A DNA stretch of 64,000 bases from Scytalidium lignicola (taxonomy: Eukaryota > Ascomycota > Leotiomycetes). A model generated the notes under the pieces. It worked only from the letters and a program-made list of their open reading frames with translations. It was not told the DNA's origin and searched no databases. Both the position numbers and the translations under genes were made by a program. Location: NCBI GenBank assembly GCA_002812745.2, contig NCSJ02000131.1:48699-112698 (forward strand). The letters run 5' to 3'. Positions 11,321 through 23,248 of the stretch are shown here, piece by piece. How positions within the stretch are numbered: the stretch's first letter is position 1; each line of letters opens with the position of its first letter.

Positions 11321-14300
11321 GTAATGGTAATATAACCTAAATTAAATAAGTATAACTATAATACNAAAAACAAACTTTACTTAATTAAAGTATATTTATA
11401 TTATTATTATAAAAGTATATTATCAACATATATAAAATTGAAAAAAATATTATTATTTTATAAATCTATTTATATTTTTTATGTTAACTAGATTAACTAC
11501 TTTTATCAAAGTTTAATTTATCAAAATCTAAGTTATAAAGTCTTTTTTCTTCTAGTTATTCTTAGAGTTCTTACTCTTAGAGTAATCTTTCTTTGTTATT
11601 ATGTTTGAAGCTTGTCTTTTAGTTCATCTTCTTCATCTTCTTCTTTGTCATCTAAGATTATTACATTAATAACAATTTCCCTCTTATTCATTTCAACTAC
11701 ATTATCAGGATTAAGAGCTTTAAATATATAGTCTACATTCTCTTACTCGTTTAGCAATTCCTATTTATAACAATTAAATGCTTTATTATTATAAACTTCT
11801 TAATAATATCAAGAGTTAATTGTACTTTATAATATTTATAAAGATTATAAGCAATATTGAATATTCTTTTAACTTTAGTACTAATAACTGTTTAAAACTT
11901 ATTATAAGCATTTAACATTATTATATTATATTATAAATATATATACTTAGAATAACAAGGATATTTCTAACTATTTTTGAAACAAAAGAATAAAAAAGAT
12001 TTAATTGTTTTTATATATCTAATATTAACATGTTAATTCCATCTCTTATTATAAGACTTCGGAGAAAACTTTCAACTTTAGACTTTAATCTTGTAATTAC
12101 AACTTATACTCTTAGAGTATCTTAATTTAACTTAAAGACTAAGTTTAAGCTTTATNAAAAAAGTAATAATACAATTTTCTTAGTTGTTTATTAAAAGTAA
12201 TTCTGATTCTTTATAATTGTTATCCTAATATTTAATGAACATTTACTTATAACGTTTTTTTATACTTCTTATCTTAGTCAGTTATCTTGAAAATATCAAG
12301 CTTTTAAGAAAAGTCTAAAATTTTTACTAAAGTATATTATTCCTTAACAAAGTTATTTGTTTAAGAATAATAACCTTTTAATACTTTAAGACTTGTATTT
12401 ATAATAGTAGTAAACTCAAAAATCTATGAATTAATAATTATATCTTTTTAAAAGAGTATAACCTTAATTTTATTTAAATAATTAAAAAGAGCATTATAAA
12501 CGTTTTAAGTATAATTAATTATAATGTCTTTTGTTGACTTTAAAAGACTAGTAAATATAGTAAAAGATTAGAGCAGAATAATAAAATATTATAACTTCTT
12601 TTAATTAGTGTTTATTAAAGTCAAACAGTCTAATATAAACTCCTTTTCTATTAAAGCCTTAAGCTAGCTTTTTAATAGAATACAAAGTTATATTACTTGA
12701 AGAATCATATTATATATTGAATTCTATTAGATTTTAATATCTATCTTAAGTCTTAAAAGTCGTTTTTATTCAACTTCTAATTATTTTGTTAATAAGAGTT
12801 CTATCTTCTTACTTGATCAACTTGTTATAATGCTTAAAGCACAAATCTAGAAAATTAAAGTTTATTAATATTATTGTTAACTGTTATTATAATTAAACTT
12901 TATAAAAACAAATCNTTTTTGATAACATTAGTTATTGTTTTATCATTGTCTTCTATAAATACAAGAAGTTAGAACTTTTTTATCTATTTCTATGCTCTTG
13001 TCTAGTTTAATATCAAATACAACTAATATTGCCTTAACAATTAGTTGTATAACATAAACTATATAAGAAATCTTAATTTCTTCATTACTCTATTCAAGTA
13101 ACTCTAATATATTCTCAAGGTCTTTTTGTATTTTACTGTTGTTTAAAACATTATCAGTAATAATACAATATAATCAACTTATTAGCTTGAATTCTTCTAA
13201 AATCTAATAAAGAGTTTTTGTTATAACTTTACTAGTATAGTTACTTTTAATATGTTCAAACTTAACAAGTACTTCTTTTCACTTCTAATCTATTATAATA
13301 TAATATACTATAATTGTAAGAAATGATTTCTTAAATGAACTTTGCTAACTATTAAGAGTAATTAACACTTTACTATTAAGTAATAAATTAAAGAACATTT
13401 AATCTTGAACCTTTAAATAATAATTTTCCAGATTAAGCTATATAATCGTCTGACCAAGAATATCAAGACTTGGTTATAATATTCTTAAAGCCTTCTGAAA
13501 CTCCTTGTTTTCCATGAATTAAAAAAGTAAACTTGTTAATATAAATATAACATACATTTGTTCATACTAACTTATAAAACTAAATAGTAATACAAAAGAA
13601 TGTTAAAAACAATTATAATTATTATTATATATATTATTATTAATATAATTAAAGAAAACTTATTATCATTATATTTAAACATGTTTAACTAATTAACTCT
13701 GAATATAACTTTTGATATTGTACAAGTGTAAATGTATTACTGCCTCCTTTTAAGAGTTCAAGGTATACATAAGCTTTTTAATAAGTTTAATAAATTACCT
13801 TTAAAAGGTTAATCCTAATATTAACTACTTAATGAAATTACTTTTATATCTTTAATCTCCTTGACTTTGTCCATCTAATACTTTGAAATTGTACATTATT
13901 AATATATCCTTTAAGCTTTCTTTTCCATTAACTGATCTGTTGTTTATATTGTTATATTGTTTATATAATATATTGTTTATTAAAGCTAATTGTAAAAGTA
14001 TAAGGTATATTCTTGATATTATCATCTTTATATAAATTAGTAAAATTAACTTAAACTAAAATATAATAACTAATCAAATATATTAGTAAGATTAATTAAA
14101 GATAAAGTATATACTTCATCAAAATTAACAACAGATTCTAACTGTTAAAATTCAATTTAACTAGATATAAAAGTTTGTTTAAACTTAGATAAATGTAACA
14201 TTATTATAAATGTATTATAAAAAGGATATAATAACTATAGGAAAATAAAAGAAGTAAAACTTATAATTTTCTAAAGCAAAATGTAAGTCTTATTATAATT

Positions 14301-17036
14301 TGTAAGAGTAATAGTATATAATAATAGTATATAATAATGCAAATAAACATGAAATTGAATATTATATGATTTCTTAAAGCTTTACATATTATTTTCATAT
14401 TGTACTAGTCTTATATAAGTAAAGTGCTTATTATTATATCAAACAATTCATATTAAGATTTATTATACAAAAAGTAATTTCCTTAACCTTTAATTTTAAG
14501 TAAAGTAATATTATACAATTTCATAATTATAACTAAATATAATAACACTAAACAAGTAAAATTAATCTATTAACTACTTACTTGTTATTATTAATACAAT
14601 CTTTTATCTTTTTATCANTTTTTATTATCTTTTTCTTCNTTTTTCATCATCTTCATCATCATTATCTTCTTCTTTATCATTATCATTAATAATAAAATCT
14701 TTTATTTCCTTATCCTTATCTTCTTCTTCATCTTCATTATTACTGAGGATAATTTCAAGATTATCAACATAATCATCATCNTTTTATTCTTTTTTCTAAG
14801 TATTTATTGATATTAACCTTATTAATATTTTATTTTTCTAAGTACTCTTATATATCTTCTAGATTGTTAATATGTTAGATAAACTTATAAAATTCCTTTT
14901 ATGAAATTTTTACTTTTAAATCAAAGCTTATTATAATAATATAACATTCCTAACAATGAATAAGCAATTTCAAATTTTTAGTAAAGGTATTATTAAAAGT
15001 ATAATTCTCATTATTAACAATTTCTTTACCTTTATCTTATAAAATTTATTAATTATTTAATTTATATCAAATAAATAATTAACAAACCTTTGTTTAAACA
15101 AGCAAATTCTTCAACTTCTTCTTCTCCTCCTTGTTAATAACTTTCATTATTATAACTTCATCATTTATAACAATTATCATTTTCAAGTTTATATTAATAT
15201 TAATAATAATTTAATATTCTATAATACTATCTTCAACAACTTATAATTTTACAATTTACATCTTTACAAAAAGGTTAATCTAATCTTCTTTCTTGGATTA
15301 AGCTTTATAAGCTTAATTATACACTTATAATTATAAGTATATAATCTGATTATAAAGAAGAAGTATATACTTATTTACTAGTTAACAATTAAAACTCTTT
15401 AAATGATAACTTGAGTAACATCTTATGCTTAAGCACATCATTCATCNAAAAGAAAAGTTAAATATTATAGTTAATATTATTAGAATCAAATATTAATATA
15501 TAATATATTATTATGTTATGTTAGTATATATTACATTATTATATTGTATTACTCTTAATCATAATAAGAGTTAAAGGAATAAGTATTATTTTAATGATTT
15601 AACAATTGTTTAAAGTATAAGAAAAAAAAAAGAAAAAACCAAAGATAACTAAATATATATATATATAAAGTTATTGTTTATTATTATTATTATTATTATA
15701 TTCTATTAATTTCTTAGTATTGTTGTTTATTATTGTTGTTTACTATTATTCNTTTATTTTCTTTATTANTTTTTCTTTGTTGTTCATCTTTATAATAATT
15801 CTTTATATTAATAATAAAGAAGTTTTATATTATTAATAAAGGTTTCTTTATATCTTTTATTTACAAAAATTTTCTTTTATTATATATTATAACTTACAAT
15901 GAAATTAGTATTCATTCACAATTATAATAGTAAATTTTTGTATTGTTTAGTATAATACAATATAAAAGCATAAATATATAAGTATAATCTTTCCCTTGAT
16001 TCTTTTTCTCTTTGTTAACTATTATACATATATTAACTATATATGTTTTACCTTATTCTTTGTTATTAAGCTTAACAGTAACAATATAAAGTAATGTAAT
16101 TTACTTGGAAATCTTGAAGTTAACAAGTTTTAGTTTATTATCATAATATATTAAGAAACATAACATATATTAAAAGTACTCTTATTCAAAACAAAGTTAA
16201 TAATAAGTAAATCAACTTTAGTTTTTTATACTTTATACTAATAATTATAGTAAAATATATTATAATCTTTATGACAAACTAAATAAAACAACAAATAACT
16301 ATTGTTAAGCATGAAAAGAAGAAGAATATTTAGGAAGTTAATCATCTAAGCTAAGTTTACCCAATTGTTAGTCTTGTTATTCTAAGTAAAGTTGCTTATA
16401 TTTCCAAACTTAGTAATAAGTTCTTTATTTAACTTTTTAACATGTTTAATAAGTATTAACTTAAATATAAAACAAGTATTAATAAAGATCAAGCATTATT
16501 AGAAGGAGATAAGCTTTTTAGTACCTTGATTATCATTTTAATGATTAATTTGTAAGATTACTTTAGATCTTAGTTATGTAGGTTAATAAATACAATTTTA
16601 AAGTACTATTATCATAACATTACAAGAAGTATCAAAAGCTTATTTAGTCTTATTCTTTGAAGATAAGTCAAGTCTTATAAAAATTTTAACTTTATACTAA
16701 TAATTTATAATTATAAACTAATACTACATTTATACTAAGCATGTTACCATTCAAATTAAAAATATAGAATTGGTTAAGTAGTTTTGCAAATCGGTTATAG
16801 TCTAAGATATAACCCATTTTTAGATTAAAACTACTATAATTATAAATAAAAGTCTCTTTTGATAATAATAACTTTGATATAATAACATGATATAGTAATG
16901 TAATACAGTAATACTATTAGATTTTAATTGTTAAAATAAATATTTATATTATAATTTTGCAAAATTTATAAATATAAATCAATACTATTATTATTTTATA
17001 TAAATTAATTAATTATCTGAATATTTTTTTTGTGCT
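11321..17036. other. 5.7 kb AT-rich stretch without an intact gene, acidic-coding tracts on the minus strand
   Basis: No reading frame survives. On the minus strand, 11.57-11.72 kb would encode an acidic run (DDKEEDEEDEL) and 14.58-14.77 kb a longer D/E-rich run. Such tracts are common in transposon-encoded proteins but not diagnostic. CTTCTT-rich tracts on the plus strand are the same signal seen from the other side. I could not identify a transposase, helicase or RT motif. Because it lies between a left and a right TAGACT arm in matching orientation, it may be the interior of a large, possibly autonomous element (inference). Confidence 0.4.
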
Positions 17037-17306
17037 TAGACTGTACAGTCTGGTTAGACTAGACCATGGAGACTAGACTGTATAGTCTAACACTAATATT
17101 CAGTCCTTATATTTGTTGTTGGACTAGACCATAGTCTTATAATCTGGTCTTAAAATTTTAGCTTCAGACTGTAGACTGTACAGTTTGGTCTCAAAATTTT
17201 GGCTTCAGACTGTGGTCTGTACAGTTTAAACCGTACAAACCACAGTCTCGAAACGGTCCTCACAAAACTCACAGTCTAGTCCGGTCTGGACCGATCGGCT
17301 AGTCTA
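17037..17306. mobile_element. Right arm of a TAGACT-type DNA element
   Basis: It is rich in CAGACTGTACAGTCTGG-like palindromic units and ends CGGCTAGTCTA, the same right terminus as 267-870 (and the left of 44284-44891, which is inverted). It is less AT-biased than the surrounding DNA. The sequence after its end (TTTGTAAA) does not match that before 11072 (TAAACAAT), and only partly matches that before 17037 (TTTGTGCT). Its partner therefore remains unproven. Confidence 0.65.
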
Positions 17307-18250
17307 TTTGTAAATGTAATTACTTTTTTCAAGTTATCTTTAAGCTGTTCTATTAAGGATTTCTAATTCTTGAGCAGTATAGCATTTAGAATAACCATCT
17401 TGGATTTTAGTAGTATATTATACACGTATAAGAGTATTCTAAGCTATTAAAATAGTAGTAAATACTAGTAAATAAAGTAAGAAGGACAAAGTAAACAATG
17501 TGCATTTATAAAAGTGGTAATAAACTAGTTTCACTGCTTTACATGAGGTGCGCCAGTCATTTCTGACACCTCTTACGTATAGTAACGATGTAGGTAATGA
17601 TCGAGTTTGGTGGCCATAAAGTGCTAAGTTTAACCAACCAATCAGAAGGTAAGGTGTAGTAAAATAGGAGGCCTGGCTACTACGGCAATTACTATATATA
17701 TGGGATCACGTGATATCCTTACCACAATAGTTAAAAGAAGTATATTTAAGACAGTAAAGATAAAAAGAGATAAGAGGATAAAAGATTAGTGTTAAGAATT
17801 TAATAGATGAGATTAAAAGTATGATGATATTTAAGATCGGAAATACATAAAGATCTAAGTTTTAGAAGAAAGAGTAGAATTCTTGGTTAGAATTAAAGTT
17901 TAAGATTATTAACAGGAAAGAAGTTTTTAAGATTAAAAATTAAATGCTTTCTTTTTTACTTTCCNTTTTTTAGCGATTAGGCTATTAGCAAGGATTGAGA
18001 GGAAGCCGGAAAAGTTCGAGTTAAAATAATTACAACTCTAATAACTCTAACGAAAGAGAGTATGATCTATATTCATAAGACCAAAATATTAAAATGTTTA
18101 GTAAAATAATACTCGAAACTATAACTGAATCTGGATAGGTAGAAGTTTTACAAATTTAAGATCGATTAGCTTTAAAAGACAAATATATTTTGAAAAGAAC
18201 AAACTATCCCTCTTGCGCTCAACTAGTTCCCGATCAAACCAAAAAAATGT
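17307..18250. other. Non-coding transition from AT-rich block to gene island
   Basis: AT content falls around 17.5-17.76 kb. This piece contains CCAATCAG, a TATATATA run and the palindrome GATCACGTGAT (E-box CACGTG), and resembles promoter or old LTR sequence rather than coding DNA. From 17.76 to 18.25 kb it is purine-rich and again AT-biased. No gene or RNA was recognised. The 3' end of the SDR gene lies at its right border. Confidence 0.45.
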
Positions 18251-19261
18251 TCAAAGATCATCCTTTAACTCTACCATCTCCAACGAGTCTTTCCAAAGCT
18301 GCGCTTCCTTCTCAGGAGAGTAAGTATGTGAGACATATCCTATCCCGCTTATGTCACCATCATCCATCCCCTTTGTTGCCTCTTCACAGTCCACAAGATA
18401 CTTCCCTCCCTTGTTTTCCCATTCCTCCCCAACAGCAGCTACAATAGTCGTTGCGGCGCCTTGTTGAGAATTTTTTAACTTCTTCACCGATGCTGCATCA
18501 GATGTGAATGCTGCAACCATTTCAGGATCCATGTGAACGCCCAGCGACGTGTCGCCAACAGCTCCCGGATGAAGACTCATTGCATGCAGACCCTGACTCC
18601 CGTACCGCCGATCAATCTCATTAGCCATATATATATTTGCAACCTTTGATTGCGCGTATGCAATCCAGGGATTATAACTCCCATCTTTGAAGGTGTAATT
18701 AAACGGGCCGCTTGGCATGCGGTGGCCTGAAGATGCTACATTGACGACTCTTGAGCACATCGAAGGAGTGACACTGGACAGCAAAGCAGGCTTGAGCAGT
18801 TGGAAGAGAAAGAAGTGCGAGAGGTGGTTGACGGCAAATTGCATTTCGTAACCATCGGAAGTGAGCTGGAGAGACGGTATGGCCATAACTCCAGCATTGT
18901 TGATCAAGATATTAACTTGATGGTTTGATTGCGTTAGGATATTAGATGCTGCTACTCGAACACTCTTCAGAGAGTCATTTTTCATTTCCACAAGTTTAAT
19001 GTCTGCTCCCGGGGTGTCAAGAATATCGCTGAGAGTATGGCGAGCTTTTGTTAAGTTACGGGCCGTGAGGAAGAGAGTGGCGCCGGTTTTGGAAAGTGCT
19101 CGCGCGGTCTCAATACCGATACCAGAAGAAGTTCCTGTTATAACAATGACTTTTCCCTTGAGCTTGCCTTCGAGATTTTGTGCCTGGATTATTTGAAGGG
19201 CGGTTGGACGGGCATCTCCGGGCCCTTGAGGATCGGCATGGGCTGCAGCGTATGAACTCAT
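18251..19261 (-). CDS. Short-chain dehydrogenase/reductase (SDR), retinol-dehydrogenase/WWOX-like
   Basis: Single-exon gene of 336 residues that looks intact. The Rossmann nucleotide-binding motif TGTSSGIG is at residues 42-49. An acidic residue before the next helix is at D96 (NDSLKSV), NNAG at 121-124, the structural Asn in AVNHLSHF at 145, the active-site serine region NVASSGHR around 174-181, and the catalytic YAQSK (Tyr202, Lys206). This order is that of classical NAD(P)-dependent SDRs, and the closest flavour is the fungal WWOX/retinol dehydrogenase-like group. The first 35 residues precede the core and show no signal peptide. The substrate cannot be predicted; these enzymes oxidise alcohols or reduce ketones, usually in the cytosol or at ER/lipid droplets. 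The gene is divergent from a Zn2Cys6 regulator, which may control it (inference). Codon use is GC-balanced, unlike the neighbouring repeats. Confidence 0.93.
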   Translation of the reverse strand: MSSYAAAHADPQGPGDARPTALQIIQAQNLEGKLKGKVIVITGTSSGIGIETARALSKTGATLFLTARNLTKARHTLSDILDTPGADIKLVEMKNDSLKSVRVAASNILTQSNHQVNILINNAGVMAIPSLQLTSDGYEMQFAVNHLSHFFLFQLLKPALLSSVTPSMCSRVVNVASSGHRMPSGPFNYTFKDGSYNPWIAYAQSKVANIYMANEIDRRYGSQGLHAMSLHPGAVGDTSLGVHMDPEMVAAFTSDAASVKKLKNSQQGAATTIVAAVGEEWENKGGKYLVDCEEATKGMDDGDISGIGYVSHTYSPEKEAQLWKDSLEMVELKDDL

Positions 19262-19685
19262 TCTCTTGCTCTCTAAACAAAATATATTATGCTATATGAG
19301 TGGATTCTGAATAGAGATATGAGAAAGTAGATGATCGTGTGGAAGTAGAACTAAACTACCATTGTCTCGAGAATATGTGCCATTATATAGTGTTTTCCAT
19401 GTATAACTGGATATCTTCTCAACGTCATCCGCCAATACCCCTTTGGTGACAAAGGAGGACTAATGCCTCTGATTTCCTGCCCTTGCAAGGGTCACTGAAG
19501 GCTTACCCAATGAGGGCGAGGGGTAAGGCGGGTTAGAACACCGCCTAGGTGCCGCCACCAGACCGCAAGCGTCCGCCGCAGAATCCCACCGCGTTTCTAG
19601 AGGCATTTCCTCCCGCCATTACCGTCAACGTAACCGCGAGATCCATCTCTCCGTCCCTCCATCCGCCCATAGACCGCCTGCAGAT
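19262..19685. promoter_or_regulatory. Divergent promoter region between SDR and Zn2Cys6 factor
   Basis: 424 bp between two start codons pointing away from each other. Near 19.38 kb there is TATATAGTG on the plus strand, and several CGG/CCG triplets at 19.53-19.59 kb are the kind of half-sites that Zn2Cys6 proteins bind. The core promoter and site calls are weak. The divergent arrangement itself is certain. Confidence 0.5.
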
Positions 19686-21576
19686 ATGCAAAGTCCCGCC
19701 CCATTCAGAGCCGACAAGGCACAACAGGCGTGTGCAGCATGCAAGTTGCGAAAGAGGAAGTGTGATAGAGCGCTTCCAAGATGTAGCTGGTGCTCAAGGT
19801 AAGCTGAGGTATTGTGCGCAAGATCGGTCGACGTTCTTGGCTTTTTGGAACCAACTGGCTGTTAATGCGAATAGAAAACGTCAGAGCTGCAATTATTCTT
19901 TCCCAGGCCAAAATAGCAGTGATACATCGAGCCCATCGTCATACCCCGCATTGCTCGAGGAGAGTCGGAGGAAATCACAAGCTCTCGATTTTTCAACAAT
20001 GCTCTTCATGGATCCAATGATCCTGCAGCATGGCCAGCTTGGGATGCCTCGTATGGCATATCCTATCCCATCTCATGTTCTACAGCTTGTTGGGGATATG
20101 AACGAAGCTACTATCATTGCCTCCAGGTATTTCGAAACTGTCCATGTATGGATGCCAATAATCTCTAAGAAACGCTTCTATGATCATCATCTACAACCTA
20201 TGTTCTATTGCAATGCAGATATGATGCTTCTTCTCCTTTCTATGAAACTCATCACGGCTATGCTGCCTACGGAGGCCACAAACCCACGAACGCCTGCATA
20301 TTATACAGCAAAGCACTTTTACTTCGAGATAGAGGCTTCAGGAATGATGTCCATTCAGGTTTTGCAAGCGTCATTGCTTTTATCTCTTTACGAATTAGGC
20401 CATGCCATTTACCCTTCTGCATACTTATCAATTGGCGCCTGCACTAGATATGCTTATGCGCTTGGTATTAACAAGGAAGCTAAGATCCGAGCTTCCAAAG
20501 TCCTTACTTTGGTTGAGTTAGAAGAGAACAAAAGAGTTTGGTGGGGTATTGTTATCCTAGACCGGTTTGGATTCTCTCCTATAGTTCCCTAACTTGCTTC
20601 TTGTCACTCATTGATCGTCTATTCTCATTTAAATCAATTAGTTTTGAGTACTTCTGATGTTATTAATAGATTTCTAAGCATTGGCTCCCCAGGGAGACCT
20701 TTCGCAACCGAAACCCCCACGTTACATGATCCTTTACCAGCGGATGATTCAGCATGGGACATGGGTGTGAGTCTCAACTAGCATACATCGTTTTAAGTAC
20801 TAATGAGTACTGCAGGTAGTAGAGCCTACTTTAGCTACACTATATTCCCCGACTAATGCTCATATGAGCAAATTTTCATTGCTGTGCCAGACTGCAGCCG
20901 TGTTGGGCGAAGTTTTAGACCATATATCCAAGCCAGTCATAGACCAGAATGTGCATGACGAAGAAGAACTACAGCTAGATCAAACACTCCATGCGATGAT
21001 TTCCGTTTGTGAAACCATAGATCCACCAGATCATGATCAAATATCCATGATTTATGGGTATGTCCCCGCGATTTATCCCTGGCCTCTCAAAAATTCCCTG
21101 AATAATACTAACAGCATAGTGCTCTGATGACTTTAAACGGCCTCCACCCTGTTTCCAATAATGTGCTACCTAATCGCACAGACCGCATTGAAAAGCAAAA
21201 AACCTGCTTAGAAACCATATCGAAGAGAATTACTAGTGTTTTGCCAGAAAAGATGATACATTTAGTTCGGAATCATTCGTCAGTTTCACCTTGGGGTCTG
21301 TTCTGTGCATACCAAGCAGCTGTTACATACATGCAATTAGGTCGAGAGACCAACGACCCAAATACAGCTGAGGGTCTAGCGCTCTTGAGACAAACATTAA
21401 GTATAATTAGAACGAGATGGAATGCTGCAGGTAGGCAAATTTGAGCCTTCTAAACGGTAATCTACTTATCACTATCTCTAGGGGTGTACCTTCAATTGTT
21501 GGAGGCGCGTGAAGCAGCAGGTATTACGCGACATCAATCATTTCTGTGGCACTCCAACGTCGAGAATTTATTATGA
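19686..21576 (+). CDS. Zn2Cys6 fungal transcription factor with fungal-specific MHR domain (6 exons, 515 aa)
   Basis: Spliced model: 19686-19798, 19875-20564, 20670-20766, 20816-21057, 21120-21430, 21482-21576, giving 515 residues with every junction in phase and GT-AG. The first intron (76 nt) splits the zinc cluster. The cluster has cysteines at residues 16, 19, 26, 33, 36 and 43 (CAACKLRKRKCDR then CSWC), spaced 2-6-6-2-6. The start was chosen because it is the first ATG in frame with the cluster. Later introns carry branch-like CTAAC/CTAAT elements. The middle holds the fungal transcription factor domain: YFETVHVWMPII, then VWWGIVILDRFLSIGSPGRPFATE, whose last part becomes contiguous only after intron 2 is removed. 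It is predicted to be a nuclear DNA-binding activator. The adjacent divergent SDR is a plausible target (inference). No disabling mutation was seen. Confidence 0.9.
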
Positions 21577-21894
21577 ATAGTGCTAATAGGTATCTAAACG
21601 TACTTCTTAACCACAGGACTCTTAACTGTCTACTTGGCATGAGGATTAATATTATTAAAAATTCAAGTCTCGACAAATTAAGTCAGAAGAGACAGTTAAC
21701 TAGTGTTAAATGTCATCCAATATGATCATAAATGAGCGAATAGGGGAATATATTGTACGTATTAAATGTTATCAGTTATTTTGCCAAAAAAAAAAAGGCT
21801 GGGGATTGTTGACATTTCACATCTTCGCTATATCGCTATCCCCTTGGGCCCTACCGTGCCATTATGCCACTTTTAGCATCATTACCTTAAGCTT
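21577..21894. other. Downstream non-coding region of the Zn2Cys6 gene
   Basis: 318 bp after the stop codon, of mixed composition with an A-run at 21786-21796. It probably contains the 3' UTR. No further gene was recognised. Confidence 0.4.
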
Positions 21895-21900
21895 AAAATA

Positions 21901-22372
21901 AGGGGATAACGTTACTTAAATCCTCCGGCCACTTACCTAAATCCTCCAGATTACGCCGGCATCGGCTATTGTACAGACCACTTTCTAGCATAATACCCTG
22001 AATAGCCCTGTAATTTTAGTGAGTTATACGCCATCTATAGCCTATAATTATAGTAACCTTTAGGCTTCGAATAGCTTATAACCTACTATACTTGAGTATA
22101 TATTTTATTTTAGTTTAACTCTCTTAAAAATCAAGTATTATCCAAATATTATTAATTATTTAGCTGTTATATGATTATGTCTCAATAACCATAAAATTAT
22201 ATTATGAATTAGTAAAGATCCAAAGACTTATAAGTATCTGAATGCTATTATACAAATATTAGTGTGAGGCCTGAGAGTTCAGCTAAAACTGTGTATTATT
22301 ACCTGAAAAATAGCCGATGCCGGCGCAATCCGGAGGATTTAGGTAAGTAGCCGGAGGATTTAAGTATCCCCT
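21901..22372. mobile_element. Terminal-inverted-repeat element, 472 bp, with 6-bp flanking duplication
   Basis: The left end starts AGGGGATAACGTTACTTAAA and the right end closes TAAGTATCCCCT. The two ends are inverted repeats of about 70 bp with a few differences, and each arm contains two TAAATCCTCCGG-like subrepeats and GCCGGCATCGGCTAT. The element is flanked by AAAATA at 21895-21900 and 22373-22378. The core (about 150-400 bp in) is AT-rich and encodes nothing. It is a MITE-type element of unassigned superfamily; a 6-bp duplication is unusual, and alternative boundaries giving a TA duplication are possible. It sits between the regulator gene and the Helitron block. Confidence 0.85.
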
Positions 22373-22378
22373 AAAATA

Positions 22379-23248
22379 ATCCTTTGATGTGTGACTTGAC
22401 TAGACGTAGATTTTGCTTGGTGAGCTTAAGCGAGTGGGGTCCGAGGGTAACTAGCATTTATTACACTATTTGGTTGTTTAGGCGAGAAATTCCCTAACTC
22501 TATGTTTTCAGTGTTGAACAAACTGCAAACAAAACTATATCCACTATGAGAGCTTCACCCTTCTAACTGATGTCGCTCTAGATTTAATACGAGTAGAGCA
22601 CAAATCTATGACATGAATTCAAAATTTCTGAACACCCTTTTTCACATGCACAGGCCAGGAAAATCGCACCTGCGTCATAGAGTAATAAGTACAGTAGAAT
22701 TCTAAAAAAGATTAAAATACAGTTTAATGACCTTTTTCTTTATATTATACAAATCTCAACACTAAGAAAAGTAGATTTATCATAGCTCTTCAACTGCTCA
22801 ACATCAGTTCGTCCACGCTTTTGCTCCAGTAAAATGAGCAATATCTCTAATAGGCCACAAGCAAAGCTTGTTGCTTGCTACGCTCGCAAGGCAGGTGCAT
22901 ATCAGTATTGTAGTACCATATGACTAAGCTTACATAATACAAACCTTTTCCTCCTGACCAATCACAGTTAATATATAGACATCGAAAGACTCCTTTATAC
23001 AGCTATGAATAGTAATATAACAATGGGAATCAGCTGTAAAGAACTGTATAATAACTCTTATAATCTTTGTTGATAGATATTACAAAGGTGCTACTTATAG
23101 AATAATAGAAATTCTACTATTAAAAGAAGTATAACAATAAAAAACATGAATGTATGGAGATTAGCCTTTATTGTACAGACTGTACATGAATAACTACAAT
23201 ATCAATACCTTCCATTAACTGTAGAAATATATATTCCAACCTCTTGTA
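22379..23248. other. Non-coding intergenic sequence with short palindromes
   Basis: No coding sequence was recognised. On the minus strand at 22861-22895, CTTGCGAGCGTAGCAAG is a perfect 5-bp-arm hairpin, followed immediately by a second short palindrome (AAGC...GCTT). Fungal Helitrons end with a hairpin and CTRR on the coding strand, but no CTRR follows here at the usual distance, so the Helitron 3' end is not established. Confidence 0.35.

Noticed and set aside
11072..17306. Calling the two TAGACT arms a proven single element
   Set aside because: The flanking octamers differ and no transposase could be read; it is kept only as a hypothesis.
18190..18447. Plus-strand frame over the end of the SDR gene
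   Set aside because: It is antisense to a clearly coding SDR frame and has only low-complexity Pro/Ser/Leu composition.
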